From Platanthera guangdongensis (lineage: Eukaryota; Streptophyta; Magnoliopsida; Asparagales; Orchidaceae): DNA of 64,000 nucleotides. Position numbers and translations under genes: made by a program. The stretch lies in NCBI GenBank assembly GCA_039583875.1, contig CM077157.1, positions 73,780,346 through 73,844,345 on the forward strand, read 5' to 3'. Below the pieces are notes generated by a model, which was not told where the DNA came from, did no database searches, and saw nothing but the letters and a program-made list of their open reading frames with translations. This document shows positions 45,153 to 56,922 of this stretch, one piece after another; positions within the stretch are counted from its first letter, which is position 1, and each line of letters starts with the position of its first letter.

Positions 45153-47678
45153 TGTAACGCCCCGTATTTTGCGTTGAATGATTGCATATGCTTGATGGGC
45201 GTTACGTTGGCTTTGATCGTTGTTCGAGCATGGTTTTCCCGCGGGCTTTCGAGTGACTGTTTTGGTAGCCTAGTTGCACGATTCCCCAGCAAGCCGGAGT
45301 CCACTTATGGGGACTCGGTGAGGCCTCTTAGAGAATGCTTGCACGTTTTCGAGCCCGGGTAAGGTTGCTCAAAACGGGTTGATGGGATGGAAGATGTGTA
45401 CAGAGAACAAAAAGGGGTAAAAAGTCCTTAAGAAAAAAATGGTCTAGGACGACACAGAAACACTTTTCAAAACAGGGAAAAATGGTCGTTTTTGTGCGTG
45501 ACACGCCCCCCGACACGGGCATGTCGGGGCGTGACCCAGGGCGTGACCTGGGGCGTGACCTCCTTGACTCGACGAATTTTCTTGCGTCGAGTTGAGCTCG
45601 ACGAATGGGGTACACGCCCCGTGACACGGGCATGTCACGGGCCGTGTCCCGCTGTGTCGAGTGTCGAGTGTTGAGTGTTGAGTGTCGAGTGTCGAGTGTC
45701 GAGTGTCGGGTGTCGAGAGAGGGGACACGGCCTGTGACATGGGCGTATCACAGGGCGTGTCAAGCTTTGTCGAGTGTCGACACTTTTGGTCGACGAGATG
45801 TCGAGACACGGGCTGTACCCGGCCGTGTACCTTGTGGATAAGCTGGAATTTGTTGACGTCTGCACCGCTTAAGGTACACGCCCTGTGACACGGGCGTGTC
45901 ACAGGGCGTGACAGGGCCGAAAATCAATTTTTTTCCAGTTTTTTGTGCCGTTCATTTCTTTGATTCTGGATCAAATGGTCCAGCTCTGTTCTGGAGGAAA
46001 TAAGGCCGAAACAAAGATTTCTCCTCCTCATTTCACCTTCTTCTTCATCTTCTTCCTCATTCCAAAAGGTCATCAAGGGAGCAAAGCTAAGACAAGGGAA
46101 GGAAAGAGAGGAGCAGTCGTCGCGGTGTCATCTCGGTTTAGGAAAGCGGTGTTCTTCACCCTTGCCAATCTTGTTTTCTTATTCTTTGATTGTGCAAGTT
46201 TAGCTAGGTTTCCTCTTTCAATTTTACTAGCTTGTTCAATTGTATTAGTCTTGTTACCCTTGTTTTTATTTAGTACTCACAAACATGAATCATCTTGTTC
46301 CTTCAAGTCTTACATGTTTACCGCCTCATATTTTCCCTATGCGCAATTAAGTCTTATGCTCATTTGATTCATGTAGCCTTTCTTGTTCATGTGATTCTTT
46401 CTTGTTTATATCATAATCATTGTTCAACTAATCAAACTCTATCATGTGATTCTTTCTTGTTTAATTTATGGAAATACGTGTGTAGCTTGGGTTATGGTGA
46501 GATTTGCTTATGGTGTTGAGCTTGGGTTCGCTTATGGTGAGTTTTGCGAGGCGAATTGTGAACCATGGCAGGAGCGTTTGTGTGAGGATTCGGTAAGGGG
46601 TGGTGTGGTTTAAGCCTTGGTGGCCACCGGGTTTGGATTTGTGGTGTAGAGCACCATTTTGGCCCCGATTTGGGCTAGCTTTTATTGGTGCGTTCCACTC
46701 TAAGGGCCTCGAGCAAAAGACCCTTGCGGAATCGAACTTAACCGCTGCTTATGTTTCACTCGTATGGTTGTTTCTTGTTCTAAAGATGATGGATTGGGCA
46801 TGTGTATTGCTTTTTTGCTCCTGCGGGTTGAGCAGGACTTGATGAGACTTGCACGCACTTGGTGCGTTTGACACTTTGGATTGACAGTGTGTAATACTTG
46901 TTTTCCACCTGTTCTTTTCACTCATTTTACTTACATAAAACATTGCTACGGGGTCGGTAAGCCCCTTCGTCATATTTTCTGAACTTCATACTTTATTGTG
47001 TAGTTTTGATGATTGCTGAGGTGTTCTTTCTTGAATGCCTCAGGTGCAGGTTGTAGCCGGTTGAGCAGCTAGTGCTTGGGTAGAGTTTCTTTGGAGCGAG
47101 CCGAGCTTACTTAGCGAGGTAGTTCTTTTTGTTGTTGTACAGACATACATACGCCCCAATGTGTTCGTGTCAGCTTGTTGGCGCCAATTGGTGGCTTTCT
47201 TTACTTGTGATATATGAATGCTAGACTGCTAATGTGACTCATTTGGATGAGATGATGTCTACTTGCTCTTGGGAAGGATTTATGGTAGGTTGCATTAGAT
47301 ATTTTTAAGCTAAACAAAACCTATTATTGTATAACATGCATAACATGTTTTGGTCACCGAATAAGTATTTTCTAAATAACGTAAACAAAGATGATTTCTT
47401 ATATGATTCTCAATATAAACTACATATAGGAGATCATCATAAGTAAACTAAAGTATTTCCGCCGCGTACAAACACACGTTTTGATTCCTAAGGCCGAGGG
47501 ATACGGCCATTAAACTAAACGGTTTTCTTGTATTTAACTGATGGCTTTCAACTAATAAAGTATGCGTCAAGGGTTTGCCTGAGCGTGTGTAGTTATCCCC
47601 TGCACGACGTGGCATCATAACCCGTAGTTCCTCTTGCTCTGATAAGATGTACTCGTTGAGGAAATGCGGGTTGTGACA
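45153..47678 (+). repeat. E 5' LTR (2526 bp)
   Basis: It begins TGTAACGCCCCG and ends GGGTTGTGACA. A GC-rich inverted-repeat region lies at 45495-45915. The remainder is T-rich with no gene. Confidence 0.95.
45495..45915 (+). repeat. Hairpin field in E LTR: GACACGGGCGTGTC and GTCGAGT
   Basis: Repeated GACACGGGCGTGTC-type inverted repeats occur near 45513, 45619, 45733 and 45888, and a GTGTCGAGT tandem run (about eight 7-bp units) lies at 45656-45715. The best hairpin is perfect: 16-bp arms (CACGCCCTGTGACACG) around a GG centre at 45877-45910. The 3' LTR keeps the same hairpin at 49605-49638 and has gained another GTCACGGGCGTG block near 49515-49545, while its GTCGAGT run is shorter. Confidence 0.93.
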
Positions 47679-47679
47679 G

Positions 47680-47692
47680 TTCGTATCAGAGG
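47680..47692 (+). other. E primer-binding site
   Basis: TTCGTATCAGAGG follows the 5' LTR by one base, close to the initiator-Met primer sequence TGGTATCAGAG. Confidence 0.8.
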
Positions 47693-48341
47693 GAGGTTTG
47701 CTTGACAATTGGTCGGGCAAACTTTCCTATTAGACATCATCATATCATCCACACACCGAGGTGCCATCAGTATGTCTTAGCCGAAGCACGCACACTACAC
47801 TCATGGCATGAACAGAAGTATACGGGGCATATTATGTAGTATGGGATGCATAATATGTGGTTGTATGTGGATCCACCATAGGGGCAACATGTGAGGGTTA
47901 TGTAGTATGGGATGCATAACCTCACCACATGGATACGACTAGCACGTTTTCTTTTCTTCATTGCATGCAATGCTATGTAGTATGGGATGCATAGCATTGT
48001 GATGTGTACGACCGCTCATGGCATGCATTAAGGCCTTTTCTAGATTGCATAGCACAGCACGCATAACATAACATTGCATGAGCACAACGTGCCAAGCTAA
48101 AGATCTACATGATGACACCTGTACACACATGGTTTTGGGTCAAACATAGTCATGCATTCATCAGTTAGGCACAAGTTAGTGGGATGACGGTGAGTCATCT
48201 TTAGGCTAGGCATAACATCATTCTCAAACTCCCAGAGCAAGTTAGCAGTTGATGTTCATATTTATATATGTCTTGTCTGTACAGCGTCGTTATGTGTTGC
48301 TTGTTGGGTTGAGTTTGATATCGAGTGAAATGGTTTATAGG
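47693..48341 (+). repeat. E leader with TATGTAGTATGGGATGCATA repeats
   Basis: This untranslated leader contains three copies of TATGTAGTATGGGATGCATA (near 47834, 47900 and 47975) within a field of GCATAACAT/ATGCAT strings. ATGCAT-rich leaders are familiar from plant chromoviruses. No gene is seen. Confidence 0.75.
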
Positions 48342-48890
48342 ATGTCAAAGCGTCCAGTGACAAGGCAGACTCCCCAATCTGAGGGTGAATCTTCGGGCGC
48401 GCAGAATAATGCCCTGATGGATAGTCTACGCCAAAGTAATGAGGCTTTGATGAGGCAGGTGCAGGAAGTGCAGTCCCAGCTCCAAGCTATGTCATCAGCG
48501 ATGTCTGGGCTGGCACTAAGAGTGAAAGAGACTGTCAGAGGCCCCACTATTTCTACTCCTTTCGTGGCAGTGATACCCCCAGTTGTGGTTCCTCCTGCGA
48601 TGACTTTCATCTCGCAGTTTCAGCGACTTGGACCACCGACCTATGATGGAAAAGCGGACTTTGTGATCTTGGATGATTGGGTGATCATGTTGGAAGAGAT
48701 GTTTGTATATTCTGGTGTTACCGAAGACCAAAAGGTGATGCTTGCCGCCTATCAACTAAAAGGGTTGGCTAAAAGTTGGTGGTTGCGAGAAAAGGAAAGC
48801 CTAGTGGCGGGATGTTCGTGGGAAGCCTTTAAAGAAATGTTACGACGCAAGTTTCTACCGTTAGTTGAAAGGGACCGTATTTTGCGTTGA
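48342..48890 (+). pseudogene. gag: E gag, truncated by deletion
   Basis: From ATG 48342 (MSKRPVTRQTPQSEG) a Gln-rich coiled-coil-like stretch (SLRQSNEALMRQVQEVQSQL) leads into a gypsy Gag domain (FQRLGPPTYDGKADF, YQLKGLAKSWW, FKEMLRRKFLP). At about 48875 the sequence passes without a break into the LTR, adding four codons before a TGA at 48888-48890. An upstream ATG extends the frame to 48249, but that part lies in the leader and is not Gag-like. No zinc knuckle or protease remains. Confidence 0.9.
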
Positions 48891-51402
48891 ATGATTGCAT
48901 ATGCTTGATGAGCGTTACGTTGGCTTTGACCGTTGTTCGAGCATGGTTTTCCCGCGGGCTTTCGAGTGGATGTTTTGGTAGCCTAGTTGCACGATTCCCT
49001 AGCAAGCCGGAATCCACTTGTGGGGACTCGGTGAGGCCTCTTAGGGAATGCTTGCACGTTTTTGAGCCCGGGTAAGGTTGCTCAAAACGGGTTGATGGGA
49101 TGGAAGATGTGTACAGAGAATAAAAAAGGGGTAAAACGTTCTTAAGGAAAAAATGGTCTAGGACGACACAGAAACACTTTTCAAAACAGGGGAAAATGGT
49201 CATTTTTGTGTGTGACACGCCTTCCGACACGGGCGTGTCGGGGCGTGACCCTGGGCGTGACCTGGGGCGTGACCTCCTTGACTCGACGAATTTTCTTGCG
49301 TCGAGTTGAGCTCGACGAATGGGGTACACGCCCCATGACACGGGCGTGTCACGGGCCGTGTCCAGCTGTGTCGAGTGTCGAGTGTCGAGTGTCGGGTGTC
49401 GAGAGAGGGGACATGGCCTGTGACACGGGCGTGTCACAGGGCGTGTCAAGCTTTGTCGAGTGTCGACACTTTTGGGCGACGAGATGTCGAGACACAGGCA
49501 ACACGCCCTAGGTCACGGGCGTGACCTACAGGTCACGGGCGTGTACCCGACCGTGTACCTTGTGGATAAGCTGGAATTTGTTGACGTCTGCACCGCTTAA
49601 GGTACACGCCCTGTGACACGGGCGTGTCACAGGGCGTGACAGGGCCGAAAATCAATTTTTTTCCAGTTTTTTTGTGCCGTTCATTTCTTTGATTCTGGAT
49701 CAAATAGCTCTGTTCTGGAGGAAATAAGGCCGAAACAGATATTTCTCCTCCTCATTTCACCTTCTTCTTCATCTTCTTCCTCATTCCAAAAGGACATCAA
49801 GGGAGCAAAGCTAAGACAAGGGAAGGAAAGAGAGGAGCAGCCGTCGCAGTGTCATCTCGGTTTAGGCAAGCGGTGTTCTTCACCCTTGCCAATCTTGTTT
49901 TCTTGTTCTTTGATTGTGCAAGTTTAGCTAGGTTTCCTCTTTCAATTTTACTAGCTTGTTCAATTGTATTAGTCTTGTTACCCTTGTTTTTATTTAGTAC
50001 TCACAAACATGAATCCTCTTGTTCCTTCAAGTCTTACATATTTACCGCCTCATATTTTCCCTATGCGCAATTAAGTCTTATGCTCATTTGATTCATGTAG
50101 CCTTTCTTGTTCATGTGATTCTTTCTTGTTCATATCATAATCATTGTTCAACTAATCATACTCTATCATGTGATTCTTTCTTGTTTAATTTATGGAAATA
50201 CGTGTGTAGCTTGGGTTATGGTGAGATTTGCTTATGGTGTTGAGCTTGGGTTCGCTTATGGTGAGTTTTGCGAGGCGAATTGTGAACCATGGCAGGAGCG
50301 TTTGTGTGAGGATTCGGTAAGGGGTGGTGTGGTTTAAGCCTTGGTGGCCACCGGGTTTGGATTTGTGGTGTAGAGCACCATTTTGGCCCCGATTTGGGCT
50401 AGCTTTTATTGGTGCGTTCCACTTTAAGGGCCGCCACCAAAAGACCCTTGCGGAATCGAACTTAACCGCTTCTTATGTTTCAGTCGTATGGTTGTTTCTT
50501 GTTCTAAAGATGATGGATTGGGCATGTGTATTTCCTCTTTGCTCCTGCGGGTTGAGCAGGACTTGATGAGACTTGCACGCACTTGGTGCGTTTGACACTT
50601 TGGATTGACAGTGTGTAATACTTGTTTTCCACCTGTTCTTTCCACTCATTTTACTTACATGAAACATTGCTACGGGGCCGGTAAGCCCCTTCGTCATATT
50701 TTCTGAACTTCATACTTTATTGTGTAGTTTTGATGATTGCTGAGGTGTTCTTTCTTGAATGCCTCAGGTGCAGGTTGTAGCCGGTTGAGCGGCTAGTGCT
50801 TGGGTAGAGTTTCTTTGGAGCTAGCCGAGCTTACTTAGCGAGGTAGTTCTTTTCTTTATTGTACAAACATACATATGCCCCAATGGGTTCGTGTCAGCTT
50901 GTTGGCGCCCATTGGTGGCTTTCTTTACTTGTGATATATGAATGCTAGACTGCTAATGTGACTCATTTGGATGAGATGATGTCTACTTGCTCTTGGGAAG
51001 GATTTATGGTAGGTTGCATTAGATATTTTTAAGCTAAACAAAACCTATTATTGTATAACATGCATAGCATGTTTTGGTCACCGAACAAGTATTTTCCAAA
51101 TAACGTAAACAAAGATGATTTCTTATATGATTCTCAATATAGACTGCATATAGGAGATCGTCATAAGTAAACTAAAGTATTTCCGCCGCGTACAAACACA
51201 CATTTTGATTCCTAAGGCCGAGGGATACGGCCATTAAACTAAATGGTTTTCTTGCATTTAACTGATGGCTTTCAACTAATAAAGTATGCGTCAAGGGTTT
51301 GCCTGAGCATGTGCAGTTATCCCCTGCACGACGTGGCATCATAACCCGTAGTTCCTCTTGCTCTGATACGATGTACTCGTTGAGGAAATGCGGGTTGTGA
51401 CA
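48875..51402 (+). repeat. E 3' LTR lacking its first nine bases
   Basis: It matches the 5' LTR from that copy's base 45162 on. The missing start is TGTAACGCC. It ends TTGTGACA followed by the tttgc target copy. The few differences from the 5' LTR suggest a recent insertion. Confidence 0.95.
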
Positions 51403-51475
51403 TTTGCTTCCTTAAAAAGAAAAAGAAATTACACCTATTCACCCCCCTCTAGGTGGTTAGGCACTAATTATTTCA
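51403..51475 (+). repeat. A2 3' LTR, last part
   Basis: After the tttgc duplication the A2 LTR resumes with its C-rich CACCCCCCTCTAGGTGG end and finishes AATTATTTCA. With the first part it totals about 1.8 kb, equal to the 5' LTR. Confidence 0.92.
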
Positions 51476-53618
51476 TCCTCACACCTCCATCTCTTCCAGC
51501 AACTCAACAACACTCACCCTCCACAGTTCATACTCCCTCTCCTCAACTACATCCATAACTCCAACAACAACTCCACCAAGTTCATGTTCCTACTACAGTT
51601 CCATCTTCTGCCGCCTCTCCACCCCAAGATCTTACCAACATTCCCTCATCTCTTATTCAGGAATACCATCAACCCACTCCACCTCAATCACCTCAATCCC
51701 CCATTGATTTACCAGCTCCAACACCACCATCATCTCCTCTTCCACCTCACCTATCCTCCATTCCAACTTTTGATCTTCTGACTTCCCCCCTCAACTCTCC
51801 CTCCCCTCCAGATTCACACATGCAAGATGTCCCTCCTCCATCATCTCCAATATCTACCATCCCTCCAAATGTCTCCACCCAACATTCTACTGAACCATCT
51901 TCTACTCCACCTCTGGATCCCTCCACCATTTCCTATGTAATTACTCTCATCACTCCTCTACTCAAATCTCTCATAGAAGTGGCCATTAAACCTCTTGTTA
52001 CTTCTATCTTTATTCTTTATGCTCAACTCTCTGCCCTCACTACTGCCCCCTCTTCATTCAGGGGCCTGGCTCCAGTTATTACTGAAACCAGGCAGGGAGA
52101 GATGCTTGATGAAGAAGCTGCAGCAGCTCCAGCAACAACAGCGATTCAAGCAGCAGCTCCAGCTCCAGCAATAACAGAGGTTGCAACAGCAGCAGTAGTT
52201 GATACAGATTATACTGATACAGATTTAATTGATTTAATTCAATTCATTGATACTGACATGGACTTAGAAGAGTCAGTGCTAGTGGACATTATTACTGCTG
52301 GTGATTTCATTTTAAATCCCATAGTGGATATAGTTAATCTGTTGAGCATTTTTGATACTACATATTTGATATTTCCTACATCAGAGTATACTAAGCCATT
52401 CTTGGCTATTGTACCATGTACTTCCCAGTAAGTCCTCAAGTTGCAAAGCAACTTAGTGACAGTTTTGTTGTTCCTAAGCCCATAGTCATTCCAGCTTCCC
52501 AAGTAATTTCTTCTGCACCCAATTATGTCATGGATCACTCTCCATTGCTAGATCTGGATGACTTGATCCTGACTGATATTGAAGAAGAGGAAAAGACAGC
52601 TGCTGAAAGCACTGTCAGAATTAGTTCTCCAACTTCTCCTATGGCTTCTCCTCCAGCTCCTGTTGAAGTTCCTGCTCAAGCTCCATCTCTACCTGAAAAG
52701 CCTATCATTTCTTCTGAGGCTCTAAAAGCTTTAAATGAGTTATATGATAACCCTCAGAGATCTGATGATGATGATGAGGATGAGAATGATGATTCTGATG
52801 ATGAGCCCAAGAGGAAGCCAGTTTCCAAGAAAAAAAAAGCCCCTCCTCCTCCTGCTCCAAAGCCAAATCCAAACAATGACACTCCCTATTGTATTCTCCA
52901 AAAGATAACTCCATACAAAGGGATGCCATCTTGGATGTGGTTATCCAAAAATCAGCAGAAGGAGAGGAAGAAAAGCAGAAGGTACTCTCCTCCTCCAGTT
53001 CAAAGATTTAGAAAAGATCCACCTCCTCAATCTCCTTCAGCTGCTGGTGCTTCAGGCACAACCTCTCAAAGATCTGCCCCTGTTCAAACATATCAGAGAC
53101 ACCATGTGAGATCTTCTTCTGAAAGCAGCCAACATAGGCATTACTCATCAGGCAAGCAGCATCAACCACAGCAGCAGCATCAACAACAACTATCATCCCC
53201 TGTATATCAGAAAGCTGAAAGTCCTAAAAGGCCAAACTCTCCTCCTGTTCCTTTTGAAGATCCAGAAACAGATACTACTGCTAGAATGGCCAGGTTCCAG
53301 GAACTAGTAGGCCTTTCTATCATTAACAAAGCCAAAGCTGAAGGAAAGGATCCTTCTGAATATTCAACAATGTCAAAGTACAGGAAAGAGGAACTTAAGG
53401 GATTTGAGAAAGCAAACAAATTTTTCAATGTAGATGACTACATGAAGTTGAACCCAGAAGCAGTTGTCCCCAGAGCTACATCTTTGAAGATTATAGGAGT
53501 TGCTGATATGACCATGAGAAAAGTGCAAGCTTCAGATCCAAACAAAGAGATTGTGTTTAAAAAGCCTAGAGAGAAGAGCAAGCAAGAAATGCCAAAGGAA
53601 ATGAAACAAAAGAAATAA
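51476..53618 (+). pseudogene. C extra ORF, C-terminal part
   Basis: After removal of A2 and one target copy, the frame left at 25318 continues at 51481 as a Pro/Ser/Thr-rich stretch (51481-51920) with one TAA near 51550. A hydrophobic stretch follows at about 51928-52040 (YVITLITPLLKSLIEVAIKP, interrupted by charged residues), then Ala-rich and acidic parts. A frameshift near 52425 leads to a frame with an Asp-rich run, KKKKAPPPPAPKP, Gln/His runs and a basic C-terminus ending at 53618. Whether the hydrophobic stretch is a membrane segment is open. Confidence 0.78.
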
Positions 53619-53802
53619 ATTTTGAACTCTTTTTTTTTCTACAATTATATATAACTGCTCTATATTCTGAACAAAGCTTATGTATATATATATCTGCTGC
53701 ATGGGTTAGTGATCTCTGCCAGATATATGCTTTTTCTGCTTTATTTATTTTTAATTTTGGTTTGAGTCTGTAATTAGTGACCTCACCCAAATAGGGTGAG
53801 AT
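53619..53802 (+). promoter_or_regulatory. C 3' untranslated region with polypurine tract
   Basis: AT-rich sequence ends in AAATAGGGTGAGAT at 53789-53802, next to the TGTTGGATCCC LTR start. The tract has a T inside the G run, unlike family A. Confidence 0.8.
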
Positions 53803-55530
53803 TGTTGGATCCCTAGTAAGATTTGGGCTAGGTTCACTAAGTTAGGATCAAATGACCCACAATGTATAGCCAGGGTCATGGTTTTGTCCTAGTGTCTATG
53901 CCAAGTCCTTAGAAGTAACACTACATGGACCAGCTATCAACAAGACTGCCAGAGACTCAAGAATTAGAGTTTTTCTAAAGACCAAGTAAAATGAGTTCGA
54001 CGTTCATCAAACTCAGGTCAACGATCGTCGTGCTCAGCTCGACGATCTCAAAGTAAATTCTCTGAGCTGAGCTCGACGAACTTGGTACTTAGGTCGACGA
54101 ACTTTGGACACTATACTTCAACACTTCTAGATCAGAAAATATATCTTTATTCTAAGTGCGGAGTCAGACTTTGGTCGACGAACTTGATTCTTAGCTCGAC
54201 GAACTGTGACCACAATAGCTAGAGTTATCCAGTAGCAGTTAAGTGGAACTCAACTCGACGAAACCAATTCTTAGGTCGACGAATTCTGGATACTTCACTT
54301 CAATACCTTCATTCAGAAGCATATGAAATTATTCTAAGTCCAAAATCATCTCCAGTCGATGAAGTTACAATCTCAGCTCGACGAACTTGAGACACAGAAT
54401 ACGCAAGTCTGGATAATGCAGTTTTCTGCTTTAGCTTGACGATCTTGGAACTCAGCTCGACGAACAGAAATCATCTAGTCGATTAACTCAGCAACTCAGC
54501 TCGACGAACTGTGGACTCAGCTCGAAGATTTCTGCTATCAGTTCGACAAATCCAGACTTAGTCATTTTTCCATCCTTTTGTCCCCATTCTACTGCAGGTA
54601 TTCTCCAGGATTATTGCCTGCCATTTTTCCATGGGACAGTTGGGGAAATAATTCAATGATGTTTATTCTCTAGGCCGTCAGTATTGATTACAGAAGATTT
54701 CAAAAATTCGAAAGACCATTTTTGACAGGAAATATAAAAGAGATATTCTCTCTTCTTCATGTATGTGTGAGATAGACAGAATACAGAAGAACAAGAGAGA
54801 TAAACACACAGAAAAATACAATTTGTCTGCTCTCATTTTCTTACACAAGATTTCTGATACAGAAGAAGCCCTAGACCAGAACATCAGTCACTTCTGAAGA
54901 AGAAGAACAATCAATCAAATATTAAAAGTCTTCCTTCCTCATCTTTGTAGGAAACTTCAAAGGACAACAAGAAATCCATCTGTCAAAGAAGTTCCTGAAG
55001 ATTTCTCTGGTCAAGGCTGTAGATTGAAGGCCTACTCACCCTGAGCAAAGCTTCCCAGCCTAAACCCTTTTACATCTTAGGGGGAGCTTTTGCAACATCA
55101 CTGAATCCACATAGTCTTCTCATTGTGATTGGGAAAAGAAGACTTTCATCACTCTCTCATCCCCACCTCTATATAGGGTTTTAATTCCCTTCAAAATTAT
55201 TCTGGTTCACAAGTCTCCTTCCAAAAGACTTGAGGTTTGATTTTTGAGCACTTGATCAAAAGATCATTAGTGTTAGGCACCTGATCAAAAATCTGAGTGG
55301 ATTCCTACCATGGTGGTAGAAGAGTGGATGTACCCAAGTTTAGGGGAACCACTATAATCCTTGTGTTGTCTGGATTGCTCGTTTTCTTTTGTTTTTGTGC
55401 TATGGCTGTTTGTTAGGATTGTTGTTTTATTTTGTTCCTGTACTAGATTAAATTAGAAGAAAATTTTATAAACCTTGAATACTCTATTCACCCCCCTCTA
55501 GAGTATTCCTGATCTAACAGCTCACTTTCA
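53803..55530 (+). repeat. C 3' LTR (1728 bp)
   Basis: It matches the 5' LTR over its whole length with many substitutions and about 200 bp less sequence, the clearest losses being inside the TCGACGAA array (53995-54560). The TATA box is near 54733. It ends CTCACTTTCA, followed by attat and the B protease region. Confidence 0.93.
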
Positions 55531-55640
55531 ATTATCGCTGGTGCCTCAAACTCCTTCCCACCGATCTCTGCCTCCATTTTTTGAAATTTCGCTGAAAAAT
55601 AAAGATTTTAGCCCGCTATTGGCAGACCACCGAAAATAAA
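55531..55640 (-). pseudogene. pol: B protease fragment beyond element C
   Basis: Read on the minus strand, 55531-55590 encodes MEAEIGGKEFEAPA, which joins in phase to the ILRMPDYDLILGM stretch at 16777 once C and one target copy are removed. This is the end of a gypsy protease. The DSG active-site part is not found; the sequence loses similarity near a T-run at about 55640, where B is truncated or interrupted. Confidence 0.75.
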
Positions 55641-56657
55641 TTTTTTTTTTCTAAAGATTAGATTGACCAACCAAGAATGTAGTGAGGATGTTTGCAACGT
55701 GGGAGTTGAAACAACCTGACTATGATACCAAATTGGTGTAGGGGAGACTGTGATACGTGCTCGACTACACTAACGGAAACTATCGTCACAAAGCATAAAA
55801 GCAAGATAGGAGGGCTCCGACCAAAAGTGAACGAAAAGGGGTCGGGTTGGCTCCCAAATCCGAATGATAAAATCAATATAGAAGATTCCAGCCGGACTCG
55901 ATACAACGTCCTTAAGACCGACCTCTCCAGCAAGCACACAACTTACCTCACCTACACAAGCATCTATTGTACCAACTTGAGCCGTTTCAAACGCAGCAAT
56001 AATTTATTTCGAAAAAGCGGCAAACTTCAAATGGCGGTCGAGTTCCAGTTGAGATTAATTCCCTTGTTGACACAAAGTGTTCCAATCTTGGAGAGCAAGT
56101 CAAGGCTAGGCCAAGTCTCGCTCCCACAACATATCTTCCCAATCCGGAATACAAGAGATTCAATAACAATAAAGCCAGATAAGATTTTGCAAGCGATGTA
56201 TTTTAAAATCACAGAAAAGGCGGTCCGCAAAAGCCTCCACAAACTCAAAGCAAGAATCACTAAAGATGAAGAGATTACCCAACCAAGAACATCAATCACA
56301 CAAGATAGGTGGGAGATTCACTCTCTCCACGGAACCACCGGCGTCACACCGAATGGGGCTGCAATCCTTCTTCCTCGGAGTCGCACCGAAGGAAGCCACG
56401 CCGGCGTCGCACCGAAGAGGGGAGGAAGGATGCAAGGGGGGCGGCTTCACACCACAAGGCCGGCGGCTTGGAGTCTCTCCTTGGCCGAATTTCTCCTAGT
56501 GAGTTTCTTTGGATTCAAATTCTTCGTCTTCTCTATTAATTCACATAAAGAGGTCTCCTTACATAAGAGTTACAAACACATAGGAGTTACAACAAGCCCT
56601 TAACCATCCATGTTGGAGATGTAATCTCATCCATCCGTATGGTTAAGTACACACCAC
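55641..56657 (-). mobile_element. Possible copia 5' end (LTR and primer site), minus strand
   Basis: Minus-strand sequence TTGGTATCATAGTCAGG (near 55716-55732) resembles an initiator-Met primer site directly after TACACCA, a plausible LTR end. The LTR would then span about 55734-56657 (starting TGTGGTGTGTAC). No partner LTR or coding region remains in the window. A 293-codon open frame on the plus strand (55722-56603) shows no protein features. Confidence 0.4.
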
Positions 56658-56922
56658 AAACTATGAAATGTCCAAAAAAAAATTACATAACATTTATGAA
56701 TATAAAATTATCATCCAAACATGGAATAATTTTATATTCATCAATATAAAATAAAAGTGCATGAAATAACTTAATTAATTATTCATGGCAGATTTGGCAC
56801 GCCGTGGGCGGAGGTTGTAACGCGGTCTTCCTTCAGTATCATCACGACACCTAAGATCTTTGTGTCGTTGTGCCTTGGCAACCGGGTCATCATCAAGTAG
56901 TGGAGGAGGGGCCGCGACATCA
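56658..56922. other. Unassigned stretch left of element F
   Basis: The first part is AT-rich and non-coding. At about 56790-56920 the minus strand has a short open run reading RYNLRPRRAKSA with Pro-rich and Asp-rich sequence before it, possibly the end of an unidentified retroelement protein. Nothing more can be supported. Confidence 0.3.

Larger units (their letters stand above)
45153..51402 (+). mobile_element. Internally deleted Ty3/gypsy element E
   Basis: Two 2.5 kb LTRs flank only 1.2 kb of internal DNA: primer site, leader and the first part of gag. Perfect target duplications tttgc stand at 45148-45152 and 51403-51407. The gag frame jumps directly into base 10 of the 3' LTR, so the rest of gag, all of pol and the first nine LTR bases are missing. 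The Gag type and the TGTAAC...GTGACA LTR ends suggest a chromovirus of the Tekay type. Confidence 0.93.
25319..51475 (+). mobile_element. Sirevirus-type copia element A2, complete, carrying insertions D and E
   Basis: The A2 LTRs match A1 in sequence and order. Removing D (32924-40405 plus its target copy) and E (45153-51402) gives an element of about 12.4 kb. The flanks are tcccc (25314-25318) and tcctc (51476-51480), a target duplication with one mismatch inside the C extra ORF. The first two bases of the 5' LTR read TA, not TG. Gag, pol and the extra ORF are all broken. Confidence 0.92.
16778..55530 (+). mobile_element. Sirevirus-type copia element C, complete but split by A2
   Basis: Both LTRs begin TGTTGGATCCC and end CTCACTTTCA. 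The element has a primer site (18712-18722), gag, pol, a spacer and an extra ORF, then a polypurine tract at 53793-53802. Its own length without A2 is about 12.6 kb. Flanking bases attgt (16773-16777) and attat (55531-55535) are a target duplication with one mismatch. Rejoining the flanks continues the B protease frame. All three coding regions contain stops and frameshifts. Confidence 0.93.

Noticed and set aside
55722..56603. 293-codon open frame on the plus strand
   Set aside because: No domain, no compositional sign of coding, and it overlaps a likely minus-strand LTR and primer site.
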